DNA from: Nocardia uniformis NBRC 13702
Lineage (GTDB): Bacteria > Actinomycetota > Actinomycetes > Mycobacteriales > Mycobacteriaceae
Direction: 5' to 3'
Assembly: GCF_001613345.1 (NCBI RefSeq)
Contig: NZ_BDCE01000033.1
Location: 87,476-151,475, forward strand
Length of the DNA stretch: 64,000 nt
The notes beneath the pieces were generated by a model. That model ran no database searches, was not told the DNA's origin, and saw only the letters and a list, made by a program, of their open reading frames with translations. Positions 63,601-64,000 of the stretch are shown piece after piece. Made by a program: the position numbers and the translations under genes. Position 1 is the first letter of the stretch; the number at the start of each line of letters is the position of its first letter.

Positions 63601-64000
63601 AGGTCTCGGGAGTGGGCGTCGGTCAGTACCAGGGTCGGCCGAGCCTGTCGCAGAATGGATTCGATGCGGGTGGCCGGGAGGGTGATATCCACCGGCACAT
63701 AGGCCGCACCGGCGGCGAGGGCCGCGAGCAGTCCGATAATGGACTGCGTCGAGCGTGGCATTAGCAGGGCGACAACGGTTTCCGGGCCGACGCCGTGCTC
63801 GGCGAGTTCATTCGCCAGTCGGATGGCGGCATCGCGCAGTTCACGATAGGTGAATCGCTCGCCGGAACTGGTCTGTAGCGCAATCCCGTCGGGCCGGGCC
63901 GCTACTTGCTTCTCGAACAGCTCCCACACCGAGCTCGCGCTGGAATTCGCAGCGGCAGCGGCAATTGCCGCGACAACTGAATCCTCGACGGTCGACGGCC
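60693..64000 (-). CDS. Non-ribosomal peptide synthetase, C-terminal A-PCP-E module (5' part outside window)
   Basis: The frame is open from the right edge to the stop at 60693, about 1,100 residues. A GTG at 63929 is in frame, but coding continues upstream of it (Ala/Ser linker), so the gene is partial. Adenylation domain: FTSGSTGEPKGV (A3), SFDASWQPM (A4), NCYGPTETTV (A5), MYRTGDLVRR (A7), GRADDQVKVRGYRIE (A8), PVNANGKLD (A10). Carrier protein: DDDFFALGVDSIVAISL with the phosphopantetheine serine. Then an epimerisation domain with HHLAVDVVSW and EFNYLGR. No thioesterase follows, so release is by another protein or by cyclisation, as in siderophore lines ending in E. The substrate is not predicted. 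Iron boxes 6 kb away make a siderophore plausible. Confidence 0.9.
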   Translation of the reverse strand, partial: PSTVEDSVVAAIAAAAANSSASSVWELFEKQVAARPDGIALQTSSGERFTYRELRDAAIRLANELAEHGVGPETVVALLMPRSTQSIIGLLAALAAGAAYVPVDITLPATRIESILRQARPTLVLTDAHSRDLAGRSAPPLVLDDPAVVERISERPATVPTVLRHPAQCAYLIFTSGSTGEPKGVAGTNAALIAYFADHYDRVYRPAMTRLGRPLRIAHAWSLSFDASWQPMVGFLAGQTLHLFDAEEMRDANRLVEGMKAHGIDMIDTTPSMFAQLNTAGLVDGELPVLALGGEAIDASLWARLRALSGTAVYNCYGPTETTVEAVVAPVAAFDTPTIGTPNAGMSGYVLDSMLRPAPRGVIGELYLSGPQLARGYIGRAATTSDRFVADPFRPGRRMYRTGDLVRRLPHNGFAYLGRADDQVKVRGYRIEIGEIETALRQLPGIDTAAVTVVRRAGGASLVGFAVGRPNRGVDPSRLRLALSESLPAYMIPARILVLDRLPVNANGKLDGHALSTLAERALTADTAAAAPSTPTEKSLGEVLAELFDGRVPGLDDDFFALGVDSIVAISLVNKARRRGLSLTPRMVLATPTIRELAAALDSAETTTTATDAADYGEIQPLPVVSWMYEYGSYRRFTQTALLRLPANIQGAHLESALQTILDGYDTLRARLCDTPDGPRLVTRAPGGVRAADILTRIELGANEILVASAHGPDSERAADIESRIDGAGDSGLELGPIVHAAARSVTDDIDPRTGDLVRAVWFTGTDEGEVLLLTVHHLAVDVVSWHIMLAALAEAWAQADSGAQPQILPEVTSYREFSRRMWERAAEPEVLAQRDYWVGQLAGPDPAVGTRVPDPRTDTWSSLRVATAATPVAVTERILASLTREEGVREFLLTALTMTLASWRDERDQDPTAGALIALEGHGRADTDLDTDTSNTLGWFTSVFPVRLGSGAATVDIERAEQDPTAARALLHSVTAHLAAIPHQGLDYGVLRYATRTPELVAAQHPQIEFNYLGRVDLSGQHPDSWSLLTGTLNESLPLDPEPDLPLRYTLDVISGIGTTPEGPALTTNWRWSDTLCTEADATRLTALWQRAVAALADAL

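Overview
The window is high-GC actinobacterial DNA. It carries type VII secretion (ESX)-style WXG100 partners, coenzyme-F420-type luciferase-like oxidoreductases, a complete spc ribosomal operon with a Zn-type S14, IdeR/DmdR-like iron boxes and an NRPS. Together these point to a mycolic-acid-group actinomycete, most likely Nocardia or a close relative. The genus is inferred from gene content only.

Bases 1-29,300 (minus strand) form a secreted-effector island of two tandem cassettes with the same order: a WXG100-like protein with a W-G-D-D turn, a YbaB/EbfC-like protein, then a giant protein with a CpnT-like N-terminus. The first giant is complete at 6,271 aa and is followed by a small protein and a YezG-like candidate immunity protein. 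The second runs off the left edge after 2,138 codons. The giants combine glycine-zipper segments, long disordered linkers, DUF1023 alpha/beta-hydrolase copies, papain-fold copies, three HExxH metalloprotease-like domains and a kinase-like fold. In several cases an apparently intact catalytic domain sits beside, or is echoed by, a copy with lost active-site residues.

Bases 29,300-37,135 (plus strand) hold a tandem-HxlR regulator and a tightly coupled operon: carotenoid-cleavage-type oxygenase, F420-type oxidoreductase, thiolase, acyl-CoA ligase, SCP2-type thiolase. It looks like a catabolic route that cleaves an alkene and processes the product as a CoA thioester. Similar imperfect palindromes lie upstream of the regulator and of the operon.

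Bases 37,132-39,277 are a patchwork: a small membrane protein, D-aminoacyl-tRNA deacylase, a broken P-loop gene, and a luciferase-like oxidoreductase carrying a MazE-like ribbon-helix-helix N-terminus. Bases 39,347-46,442 (minus) are map-adk-secY and the spc operon (rplO to rplN), with strong hairpins between rplO and secY, after rpsZ and after map.

Bases 46,855-51,057 (plus) carry two tandem M13 metallopeptidases, probably Tat-exported lipoproteins. Bases 51,039-54,534 (minus) carry YjbR, Uma2, an orphan SagB-type dehydrogenase and a siderophore-binding lipoprotein behind an iron box. Bases 54,875-60,625 (plus) carry a degenerate NRPS-adenylation-like protein behind a second, weaker iron box, then a GT4 glycosyltransferase and a glycogen-debranching-type enzyme. 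The right edge (minus) is the C-terminal A-PCP-E part of an NRPS. No tRNA, rRNA, IS element or CRISPR array was seen.
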